Assembly (NCBI GenBank): GCA_003224515.1
Contig: QHZC01000691.1
Location: forward strand, 1 to 5,990
DNA length: 5,990 bases
From: Acidobacteriota bacterium
GTDB taxonomy: Bacteria; Acidobacteriota; Terriglobia; Acidiferrales; UBA7541
Reading direction: 5' to 3'
Shown: piece by piece, positions 1-5,990 of the stretch
Numbering within the stretch: position 1 is the first letter of the stretch
Layout: every line of letters starts with the position of its first letter
The notes under the pieces: generated by a model
What the model was told of the DNA's origin: nothing
What the model saw: only the letters and a program-made list of their open reading frames with translations
Databases searched by the model: none
Translations under genes and position numbers: made by a program

Positions 1-1788
1 CATTCCAAGGGCAACGAGCAGAACGTATTCGACCGCGTGGATTTCCAGTTTACAAATGCGGATTCCGTGCACCTGAACGCCGGCTATACCCGGTCCTGGT
101 TCCAGAATCCAGACTCGTTCGACGCTCTGGCATCCAACCAGGATCAGCGCGCACAAATCAAGACGTACAACGTCGCGCCGACCTGGACGCACTTGTTCAG
201 CACCAGCACCTTGCTCAATGTCGGCTTTTTCGCACGCCACGACCAGTTCAACTATTATCCCAGCGCAAATCCTCTGGCGGACGTTTCTGCGACCGCCACT
301 CAACAGCGTAAGCTGACCAACCTGGGCTTGCGCAGCGATCTTTCCTATGTGAAGGGCATCCATAACGTGAAAATGGGAGCGACCTTCGAGCACACGCTAT
401 TGACGGAGGACTTCAGCCTCGGACTTACGGACCCGACGATCAATTCGCCGTGTCTGGTGGCAAACGCCGCGGGGGACTTGGTCGGATCCGGCGATACCAG
501 CCTGACAGACCCATCTCAGTGCCAGGCAGCCGGACTCCAACCGAACGACGGCAGCGTTATGAACCCTCCACCTGCTGTGCCGGCCTTCATCCCGATCCTG
601 GGTTGCGTGGACCTGACAAGACCCACGCCTGCAGCAGGCGACGGCTGCACAACTGCACAAAGCGTGCTATTCGGTTTCCACGGGCGCGGGGACGTTCGAG
701 AGATCGCTCTCTATCTGCAGGACACCATTACCAAGGGCAATTGGTCCTTCAATGTGGGTGTACGCGGCGATTTATATCGAGGCCTCACCAAAGAATCACA
801 AATCGAACCGCGTGCCGGGATTTCCTACAACCTCAAGCCGAGCAATACGGTTATGCGCGTTTCCTACGCTCGCATCCTTGAGACTCCCTTTAACGAAAAC
901 CTGGTGGTTGCCAGCGTGACGGGTAATCCTTTCCTGGACGCCATCTTTGGTGGGTCCTCGGGGCCGATTCGCGCCGGTCAGCGCAACGAATTCCATGCAG
1001 GACTCCAGCAGGCGTTCGGAAGATACCTCGTCGTCGACGGCGACTACCTCTGGAAGTACACGCACAACGCTTACGACTTCAGTGACCTGCTGAACACGCC
1101 GATTTTCTTTCCGATTGGCTGGCACAACTCGAAGATCAGCGGGTTCAACGCGCGCGTCAGCGTGCCCATCTTCCATGGCTTCACGGTACTGACCGTTATG
1201 GGCCATGCCTCCGCTCGCTACTTTCAACCCCAGGTCGGCGGGCTAGGCACCAGCGATGGACCTGTTTTCCGCATCGATCACGACCAAAACTTTCAACAGA
1301 CCACGCACCTGCAATATCAGCCGTGGAAACGCGGCCCGTGGATGGCGTTCAACTGGCGCTATGACAGCGGCCTTGTGGCTGGCGCGGTTCCCTTTGCGGC
1401 GGACACCACGACCCCAGTGGATCTCACCGGGCTTTCCGCAGACCAGCAGATGCAGGCCGGGCTCTTCTGCGGGAGTGTTTTCCCAACGTTGAGCGCTCCG
1501 CTGGTGACGTGCGACCCATCTCTCTACGGGTCGACGCGGCTCAAGATACCGGCTCCAGGAACGGAGAATGACGATCACAATCCTCCGCGGGTCGCTCCAC
1601 GCCACCTGTTTGATGCCAGCGTGGGCGATGATGACCTGTTCCACGGTGACCACTACAAGTGGAGCCTTCGCCTCACGGTCATCAACCTGACGAATAAGAC
1701 CGCGCTCTATAACTTCCTGTCGACGTTCAGCGGAACGCACTTTGTAACGCCGCGCAGCTACACGGCGGAACTGGGCTTTCATTTCTAG
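1..1788 (+). CDS. TonB-dependent outer-membrane receptor, C-terminal part (5' end outside window)
   Basis: The reading frame is open from the first base, so the true start, signal peptide and plug domain lie upstream; 595 residues are visible. It would form a beta-barrel that imports a bulky ligand across the outer membrane with TonB energy. The sequence shows alternating aromatic/hydrophobic strands separated by long polar loops, an EPRAGISYNL strand (codons 269-278) followed by MRVSYARILETPFNENL (285-301), both typical of TonB-receptor barrels, and a terminal YTAELGFHF ending in Phe, the usual barrel-assembly signal. Six cysteines occur, at codons 151, 174, 202, 216, 490 and 504, all in predicted loops. 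Large-loop receptors of this kind, often with an N-terminal carboxypeptidase-regulatory-like domain, are abundant in Acidobacteriota; that domain cannot be checked here. The ligand is unknown. The GTG at 37 is internal, not a start. Confidence 0.88.
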   Translation, partial: HSKGNEQNVFDRVDFQFTNADSVHLNAGYTRSWFQNPDSFDALASNQDQRAQIKTYNVAPTWTHLFSTSTLLNVGFFARHDQFNYYPSANPLADVSATATQQRKLTNLGLRSDLSYVKGIHNVKMGATFEHTLLTEDFSLGLTDPTINSPCLVANAAGDLVGSGDTSLTDPSQCQAAGLQPNDGSVMNPPPAVPAFIPILGCVDLTRPTPAAGDGCTTAQSVLFGFHGRGDVREIALYLQDTITKGNWSFNVGVRGDLYRGLTKESQIEPRAGISYNLKPSNTVMRVSYARILETPFNENLVVASVTGNPFLDAIFGGSSGPIRAGQRNEFHAGLQQAFGRYLVVDGDYLWKYTHNAYDFSDLLNTPIFFPIGWHNSKISGFNARVSVPIFHGFTVLTVMGHASARYFQPQVGGLGTSDGPVFRIDHDQNFQQTTHLQYQPWKRGPWMAFNWRYDSGLVAGAVPFAADTTTPVDLTGLSADQQMQAGLFCGSVFPTLSAPLVTCDPSLYGSTRLKIPAPGTENDDHNPPRVAPRHLFDASVGDDDLFHGDHYKWSLRLTVINLTNKTALYNFLSTFSGTHFVTPRSYTAELGFHF

Positions 1789-1812
1789 AAACAGGAGCCT
1801 AGCGGTGGACGG

Positions 1813-1828
1813 GCTGGCCATTGCCAGC
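1813..1828 (+). other. Perfect 6-bp hairpin downstream of the receptor gene
   Basis: GCTGGC, a CATT loop and GCCAGC form a perfect inverted repeat beginning 24 bases after the receptor stop codon. No T-run follows (the next bases are GAAATG), so it is not a canonical intrinsic terminator. It could be an mRNA 3'-end stabiliser or attenuating structure between the receptor and propeller genes, or chance in GC-rich DNA. The remainder of the 1789-1933 gap shows no convincing promoter. Confidence 0.3.
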
Positions 1829-1923
1829 GAAATGTCCGGCTCGTCTCCCGGGCTCTGCAAGAATTACGACCCAGGGCGTTCTACCTCCAGGCGCGACTGA
1901 TGATGACAAGCGCGTTGCGCCGT

Positions 1924-1928
1924 GGAGG
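1924..1928 (+). promoter_or_regulatory. Ribosome binding site deciding the propeller-gene start
   Basis: A perfect GGAGG Shine-Dalgarno core lies 5 bases before the GTG at 1934. The earlier in-frame GTG at 1922 overlaps this core and has no good site of its own, so 1934 is the better start as the sequence stands. Confidence 0.6.
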
Positions 1929-1933
1929 TTCTC

Positions 1934-3469
1934 GTGTCTTCCCCAACCGCCTGGACGTTATCGCTATCGACCAGCATTAGCTTACTCCTGGGTGCTGCGG
2001 CCCTACTTAGGCCGGATTCGCGGCAGGTGGTAAAGACCGCTGCGACGGCCCCGGGCCAGGCTGCCGATGGGTCAGTCAAGGCCAGTCGGCAGCGAATCGA
2101 TTTGAACAAGGCCATGAATGTGAATCTCCCGGCGACAAGCCGCGATTGGGAAGCCGTTTCCTTCGGCACTCCCGACGGAAAGAGCGGCTGGGTGCTGCGG
2201 CTCCCCGGCGGGCGACCCATCGCCACGCCGGCCTATGCCGATGGGATGCTCTTTGTCGGCGGTGGCTACGGCTCGCACGAGTTTTACGCCGTAGACTCCG
2301 AGACGGGAAGAATCATTTGGAAGATCCAAACGGGCGACGACGGACCGACCGCGGCGGTGGTGGCCGACGGAATGGTGGCCTTCAACACCGAGAGCTGCAC
2401 GCTGGTGGTGGTGGATGAGAGAAGAGGACGCGTGATTTGGCAGGAGTGGCTGGGCGATCCGCTGATGAGCCAGCCGGCGATTGATAAGGGCGTGCTGTTT
2501 ATGGCCCATCCGGCGGCCACGGAGCGGCCTCAGAAGCCGGTGGAATTTCATCCCCGGCCAGCGTCGCCGGGCGGCAGCCACCGGCTGCTCGCGGCGGAAC
2601 TCAGCACCGGCCGGCATATCTGGGAGCAGGAAATTTTCGGCGACGTAATTACCGCGCCGGTGATCTCCGACGGGACGGTCTATTTCACGACCTTCAACGG
2701 GACTTCGTATGCCCTGAATGCCGGGGACGGCTCGGTGGTGTGGGTGAAGGTAAATGCAGCCACGAGCGCGCCGGTGATTGCCAACGGGCAGCTCTACGAA
2801 ACGCGCAAGACCTTAGCGGGAAAAGAAACGGTAGAGGGCCTTGCACGTGTGGACGCCAAACAAGGAAACGCTCGCGACAAGGAGTTGATCGCCAAGAGCA
2901 AAGCCGAATACCTCAACCAGGGAAACGGAGGCGGTGTGGCTCTTTCGGCCGAGGCGGTGCATTCTCTGGATTCCTCAGTGGGCTTCAGCGCGGCTCCGCC
3001 TTCGGCAAAGCTGGCGCAGGCCAACGACGCTGTCGGCGTAAATTCCGTGGTTGGCGCTTGGGCATTTCAGGGTTCGCGCGCAGCGGTTAGCAAGGGACAA
3101 ATCCTGAATGCCCAGGGGAGCTACATCAATTCTGTGCGGGCGTCGGACGGGCGCCAGACGTGGCAGGCGGAAGTTGTCGGGTTACACGGTACCGCGGGCG
3201 GGCAAGTTTTTTCGCCGCCGGCCGTGGGCCGCGATTATCTCTATCTCGCTGGCGCGGATGGCCATCTGGTCTCCGTGCGGCAAAGCGATGGCACTATCGG
3301 ATTTTCTTATGCGCTGAAGGCTCCGATTGCGTTTCAGCCCGTTTTGGCGAAGGGAAACGTCTATGCCGGGACCTCCGACGGGCGGCTGATTTGCCTGAAG
3401 ACGGGAAACAAAGACGCCGACGGCTGGTACGCGTGGGGCGGCAACGCGCAGCACAATAAGATTCAGTAA
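1934..3469 (+). CDS. PQQ-like beta-propeller repeat protein, probably exported
   Basis: A 511-residue protein built from propeller repeats of the PQQ-enzyme type. The signature (T/D/R)-G-x-x-x-W recurs as TGRIIW, RGRVIW, TGRHIW, DGSVVW and DGRQTW, with Trp at residues 129, 169, 230, 270 and 410, and a degenerate DGTIGF near 457. Each is preceded by an A/D-G-x-(L/V)-(Y/F) strand such as ADGMLFVGG or SDGTVYFTT. The C-terminus has DGWYAWGGNAQHN, a closing-blade motif common in this superfamily. Residues 7-25 form a hydrophobic stretch that could be a signal peptide or anchor, but the usual Arg/Lys n-region is absent. The length is shorter than typical quinoprotein alcohol dehydrogenases and no vicinal Cys pair or haem CxxCH motif is seen, so enzymatic PQQ use is not supported; a BamB-like or other scaffold role is equally possible. 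It lies on the same strand as the receptor, 145 bases downstream. GTG at 1922 is the alternative start. Confidence 0.82.
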   Translation: MSSPTAWTLSLSTSISLLLGAAALLRPDSRQVVKTAATAPGQAADGSVKASRQRIDLNKAMNVNLPATSRDWEAVSFGTPDGKSGWVLRLPGGRPIATPAYADGMLFVGGGYGSHEFYAVDSETGRIIWKIQTGDDGPTAAVVADGMVAFNTESCTLVVVDERRGRVIWQEWLGDPLMSQPAIDKGVLFMAHPAATERPQKPVEFHPRPASPGGSHRLLAAELSTGRHIWEQEIFGDVITAPVISDGTVYFTTFNGTSYALNAGDGSVVWVKVNAATSAPVIANGQLYETRKTLAGKETVEGLARVDAKQGNARDKELIAKSKAEYLNQGNGGGVALSAEAVHSLDSSVGFSAAPPSAKLAQANDAVGVNSVVGAWAFQGSRAAVSKGQILNAQGSYINSVRASDGRQTWQAEVVGLHGTAGGQVFSPPAVGRDYLYLAGADGHLVSVRQSDGTIGFSYALKAPIAFQPVLAKGNVYAGTSDGRLICLKTGNKDADGWYAWGGNAQHNKIQ

Positions 3470-3508
3470 GGCGGCTGTATCCGACGGCCCGCAACAAAGA
3501 GTGGTGCT

Positions 3509-5122
3509 CTATTTCTGGGCGAGATAGGTTTTCGCCTCGGCGAGTTCCGGTCGATCGGCACCTGCGCCACAGACCTGGGTGAGTTTGGCGTAGAACGATT
3601 GGGCGCTCCCTGCGTCACCGGTTGCTTCGGCGGAGCGCGCGGCACCTAGAAGACCGTCAAAGCGGTTGGGCGAATTCTTCAGGACCGTCCTGTATTCGGC
3701 AATGGCTTCGGCCGGACGCTTGAGTTCGAGTAGCATGTCGGCGAGCATTTCGCGCGCGGGGATGCCGACGGATTCGCCGCCATTTTTGTCCTGACGGTCC
3801 GCGGCGGCGCGCAACTCCTCGAGCGCTTCGTCAGACTTTCCCTGGGCGAAGGCCAGCCAGGCTTCGGCTTCGCGGAGATCGCTGGCCTTTTCCGTGGAGA
3901 CGGTGTAGCCGCTCTTTTTCGAGCGCTTCTCGCGGTCGGCGACGAGCTCGGTAAGTTCCTTGACGTCAGATTCCGCGCTAGCCACGTTGCCGCTGCGCGC
4001 TGCGCCGATGGCGCGAGCCCAATACGTGGTGTCACTCCAGTTTTTGCGGATCGCCGGAATCGGCAAGGTGGCTGCTTCCTTCCAGCGGTGCAATTCAAGC
4101 GCAGTGCGCGCGGCAAGATAGGCGCGGTGGTCGGCTTTATCTTCATCACTCGCTCCCACAACGTGGCGGGTGTCTTCGATGACTTCGCGGGCTTTAGCTT
4201 CCTGGCCGCTCTGGAGGTAGGAGTAACTCAGAAAGTCCATGGCATGGGTCTGATAGTGAGATTCCGCTTGGTGCATTTCCGCGGCATGAGCGCCGGAGGC
4301 GTTTGCGGCAATATTCGACGTGATGGAATCCTGCCACAGGCCGAGACGAACAAAAATGTGCGCAGGCATATGCAGGGCGTGGGCGGAGTCCGGTGCGATG
4401 GCTGCGTAGCGGCGGGCAGCGTCGAGGCCTTGGGCGGCGAATTCGGGGCGATCGGTCGCGTGAATCATATAGTGCGCAACGCCCGGGTGGTCCGGATGCT
4501 GCTGCAGCAGCGGTTCGAGGATGGAGATGGCCTTCTGCAGGTTTAGGGTGGTGTCGCTGTCTTGCTCGGCCAGGGAGACAAGCGCAAGGGCATAAAACGA
4601 GCCGATTTCGGCGTCACCGGGATTGGCGCTGTAGAAATGTTCAAGAGCGGCGGTGTAGGCCTGGGTACGCTCGGCGTGAGTCATTTTGGATTTCTTCTGA
4701 AAGAAAGCGGCGGCAGCCTCAAGGAAACCCTGTTCCCGCAGATTGGCCGCGTGAAGCTTCAACGCCTTCTCGATATCTTTGCGGCCCTCTTTCAGAGTTT
4801 TATCATTCGGGAATTCCCAGAGCTGGTAGTAAAGGGCCATGGCTTTTCCCCAGTACGCCATGGCGCAGTTTCGATCGCGGGTGGCCGCGTCGGCAAAGGT
4901 TTTCTCGGATTCCGTGTATTGGAACGAGTGCAGGAGCGCGACGCCCCGTTCGATTGTGGGTTGCACATCCGCGGTGCAACTTGTGGGGAAATCTATCCTG
5001 CCCAGATGGTCCGGTTGGGCCGCCGGGCGAGGCCATCCGTTTGCCTCGATATTCGCGGCGTGAAACGAGAATGCCAAGCATACCGTCCCCGTGAAAAACA
5101 TTCGACATTTGGTTTGTGGCAT
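3509..5122 (-). CDS. Secreted tetratricopeptide-repeat protein
   Basis: A 537-residue protein of unknown specific role with alpha-helical TPR-like repeats, a fold that usually mediates protein-protein contacts. The N-terminus has Lys5/Arg7 followed by a hydrophobic core (residues 8-20) and Ala-rich cleavage candidates near residues 22-27, consistent with Sec export to the periplasm. A TPR-like unit covers residues 58-98 (HSFQYTESEKTFADA, then CAMAYWGKAMALYYQLW). A His-rich middle block has HYMIHA (217-222) and HALHMPAHIF (248-257), followed by RLGLW. A clear C-terminal TPR pair lies around 467-516 (AEAIAEYRTVL, SAQSFYAKLTQ). The HMPAHIF-RLGLW block is, from memory, typical of a family of TPR proteins annotated only by their repeats. 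The ATG at 5122 is preferred over the GTG at 5128 because a Shine-Dalgarno sequence lies 5 bases upstream of it. The gene converges on the propeller gene and diverges from the patatin gene. Confidence 0.83.
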   Translation of the reverse strand: MPQTKCRMFFTGTVCLAFSFHAANIEANGWPRPAAQPDHLGRIDFPTSCTADVQPTIERGVALLHSFQYTESEKTFADAATRDRNCAMAYWGKAMALYYQLWEFPNDKTLKEGRKDIEKALKLHAANLREQGFLEAAAAFFQKKSKMTHAERTQAYTAALEHFYSANPGDAEIGSFYALALVSLAEQDSDTTLNLQKAISILEPLLQQHPDHPGVAHYMIHATDRPEFAAQGLDAARRYAAIAPDSAHALHMPAHIFVRLGLWQDSITSNIAANASGAHAAEMHQAESHYQTHAMDFLSYSYLQSGQEAKAREVIEDTRHVVGASDEDKADHRAYLAARTALELHRWKEAATLPIPAIRKNWSDTTYWARAIGAARSGNVASAESDVKELTELVADREKRSKKSGYTVSTEKASDLREAEAWLAFAQGKSDEALEELRAAADRQDKNGGESVGIPAREMLADMLLELKRPAEAIAEYRTVLKNSPNRFDGLLGAARSAEATGDAGSAQSFYAKLTQVCGAGADRPELAEAKTYLAQK

Positions 5123-5127
5123 GGCCA

Positions 5128-5133
5128 CCCCTT
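5128..5133 (-). promoter_or_regulatory. Ribosome binding site of the TPR gene
   Basis: Read on the minus strand this is AAGGGG, 5 bases before the ATG at 5122. It overlaps the alternative GTG at 5128, which therefore lacks a properly spaced site; this decides the start. Confidence 0.5.
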
Positions 5134-5149
5134 CTTTCCGGCTTGGGGG

Positions 5150-5155
5150 ATTCTA
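5150..5155 (-). promoter_or_regulatory. Possible -10 element for the TPR gene
   Basis: On the minus strand TAGAAT matches the TATAAT consensus at five of six positions and lies about 28 bases before the ATG, leaving room for a short leader. No good -35 hexamer is seen at the usual distance, so the call is weak. Confidence 0.25.
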
Positions 5156-5214
5156 ACAAAATTTCTCCCGGTCGGTGCTCTGAAACGGAAAGTCTCCACT
5201 GGCCACTAATTCTA

Positions 5215-5250
5215 TTGACCGTACGTCACTTTACTCACTTTATCTATAAT
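5215..5250 (+). promoter_or_regulatory. Probable promoter of the patatin-like gene
   Basis: A perfect TATAAT lies at 5245-5250, about 31 bases upstream of the ATG at 5282, giving a predicted leader of roughly 25 bases. TTGACC at 5215-5220 matches five of six bases of a -35 box, but the 24-base spacing is too long for normal sigma-70 recognition; the bases at 17-base spacing (TACGTC) match poorly. The promoter may rely on an activator or another sigma factor. The spacer contains a tandem 8-base repeat. Confidence 0.5.
5226..5242 (+). repeat. Tandem 8-base direct repeat in the promoter spacer
   Basis: TCACTTTA occurs at 5226-5233 and again at 5235-5242, separated by one C (9-base period), ending two bases before the TATAAT. 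Its position suggests a regulator binding site, but a chance repeat in this AT-rich stretch cannot be excluded. Confidence 0.4.
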
Positions 5251-5270
5251 ATGCGGTGTCAATTCCGAAC

Positions 5271-5275
5271 GGAGG
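5271..5275 (+). promoter_or_regulatory. Ribosome binding site of the patatin-like gene
   Basis: A perfect GGAGG core with 6 bases between it and the ATG at 5282. It fixes the start of a gene whose stop codon is outside the window. Confidence 0.7.
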
Positions 5276-5281
5276 CAACTG

Positions 5282-5990
5282 ATGGCCAGCTTTGAGGACG
5301 TTCGCGACGCGGAAAAGAAAGAGCTCCGGGACATTCGGGATAGGGCGGTGAGCGAAGCGCGGCTGCGCGGCAAGACCGCTGGCTTGGCCTTCTCTGGCGG
5401 CGGCATTCGCAGCGCCACGTTTCATCTTGGCGTGCTCGAAACTCTGGCCGAATACGGTTTGCTGAAACAGTTCGACTATCTCTCCACGGTTTCGGGGGGC
5501 GGCTATATCGGAAGCTGGCTGGTGCGCTGGATTCAACAGGAGGGCATAACCGAAGTTGAGCGGAAACTTCCGGGAGTACCCCAAGAAGCGCCGCAAGTAA
5601 ATTTTCTGCGTGACTACAGCAACTTCTTGACCCCGCGGAAGGGACTCTTGGGCGCGGACACCTGGGCGGCCATTGCCACGTACTTGCGAAACGTGCTCCT
5701 TAATCAGGCCATCCTGGTCTCCTTTCTTGGCGCGCTGCTGTTTCTTCCCTGGATTCTCGGTGGCCTGTTCGGACTGGGGCCCTATGAGGGGCCGCAACCA
5801 TTGGAGCTCAGCATTGCCGCGGGAGCCCTGATCGTATTGGCGGTAGGTTCGGGAACGCTCAACATCAGCACTTGCTCGGGCGGAAAGCCGCAATGGTTTG
5901 CGCATCAGACTTGGGTGCTGTTTACGGTGGTCTTGCCGCTTTTCGCCGGCGCGTTTCTTCTCAACTACGCAATTTGGAGGGCACCCGGCA
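5282..5990 (+). CDS. Patatin-like phospholipase with membrane segments, N-terminal part (3' end outside window)
   Basis: The frame stays open from ATG to the right edge; 236 residues are visible. Patatin-family enzymes are lipid acyl hydrolases with a Ser-Asp dyad. The sequence begins with a charged helix (residues 5-29), then AFSGGGIRSATFHLGVL (36-52), which contains the GGGxR oxyanion-hole loop (Gly39-Arg43). DYLSTVSGGGYIGSW (65-79) follows, with Ser71 as the predicted nucleophile; the first Gly of the usual GxSxG elbow is Thr69, as in many bacterial patatin-like proteins with an STVSGG motif. Hydrophobic stretches at about 143-165, 176-193 and 210-231 look like transmembrane helices placed after the nucleophile, so the enzyme is probably in the inner membrane. 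The catalytic Asp (usually DGG or DGA) must lie downstream and cannot be seen, so activity is unproven. The gene is transcribed divergently from the TPR gene. Confidence 0.85.
   Translation, partial: MASFEDVRDAEKKELRDIRDRAVSEARLRGKTAGLAFSGGGIRSATFHLGVLETLAEYGLLKQFDYLSTVSGGGYIGSWLVRWIQQEGITEVERKLPGVPQEAPQVNFLRDYSNFLTPRKGLLGADTWAAIATYLRNVLLNQAILVSFLGALLFLPWILGGLFGLGPYEGPQPLELSIAAGALIVLAVGSGTLNISTCSGGKPQWFAHQTWVLFTVVLPLFAGAFLLNYAIWRAPG

Noticed and set aside
1243..1860. 205-codon minus-strand frame opposite the receptor C-terminus
   Set aside because: It is antisense to a clear barrel-coding frame, and its Arg-rich composition without motifs is that of a shadow frame.
1934..3469. PQQ-dependent alcohol dehydrogenase
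   Set aside because: The repeats are PQQ-type, but the protein is short for the family and shows no vicinal Cys pair or haem motif, so an enzyme name is not justified.
3470..3508. Possible bidirectional terminator between the convergent propeller and TPR genes
   Set aside because: Only a 4-bp stem (AGAG, CTCT) with a 5-base loop and no proper T-run on either strand was found; too weak to annotate, although termination of both genes must occur nearby.
4562..5209. Long plus-strand open frame of 215 codons opposite the TPR gene (and a 233-codon frame at 4393-5094)
   Set aside because: Both lie antisense to the TPR gene, which has a signal peptide, recognisable repeats and a well-placed Shine-Dalgarno. 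Their translations are rich in Arg/Gly with no domain; they are GC-driven shadow frames.
5240..5905. 221-codon minus-strand frame opposite the patatin-like gene
   Set aside because: The plus strand encodes conserved patatin motifs with a perfect ribosome binding site; the antisense frame has no recognisable domain and runs across the promoter.

Overview
The window looks like chromosomal DNA from a GC-rich Gram-negative bacterium. An outer-membrane TonB-dependent receptor and two proteins with probable export signals require an outer membrane and periplasm. The combination of a receptor with large loops, a PQQ-type propeller protein, a secreted TPR protein and a membrane-embedded patatin-like protein resembles Acidobacteriota. 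That assignment rests on general family knowledge, not on a marker gene, and should be held loosely.

Layout: (1) 1-1788 (+) is the C-terminal part of a TonB-dependent outer-membrane receptor; its start and plug domain lie upstream of the window. (2) After a 145-base gap, 1934-3469 (+) encodes a probably exported PQQ-like beta-propeller protein on the same strand, possibly co-transcribed with the receptor. (3) 3509-5122 (-) encodes a secreted TPR protein that converges on the propeller gene, with only 39 bases between their stop codons. (4) A 159-base divergent intergenic region (5123-5281) carries the start signals of the TPR gene and of the next gene. (5) 5282-5990 (+) is the N-terminal part of a patatin-like phospholipase with probable transmembrane segments; it runs off the right edge.

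How the genes might work together: the receptor would import a substrate through the outer membrane using TonB energy, and the propeller protein would act in the periplasm or at the envelope. No substrate can be read from the sequence. The TPR and patatin genes are divergent and need not be functionally linked to the first pair. No tRNA, rRNA, CRISPR array, insertion sequence or phage gene was seen, and no gap between genes exceeds 160 bases. I found no clear undescribed system. The observations most worth checking are a possible frameshift or misplaced start at the N-terminus of the propeller gene, a tandem 8-base repeat in the patatin promoter region, and the membrane-inserted architecture of the patatin-like protein.
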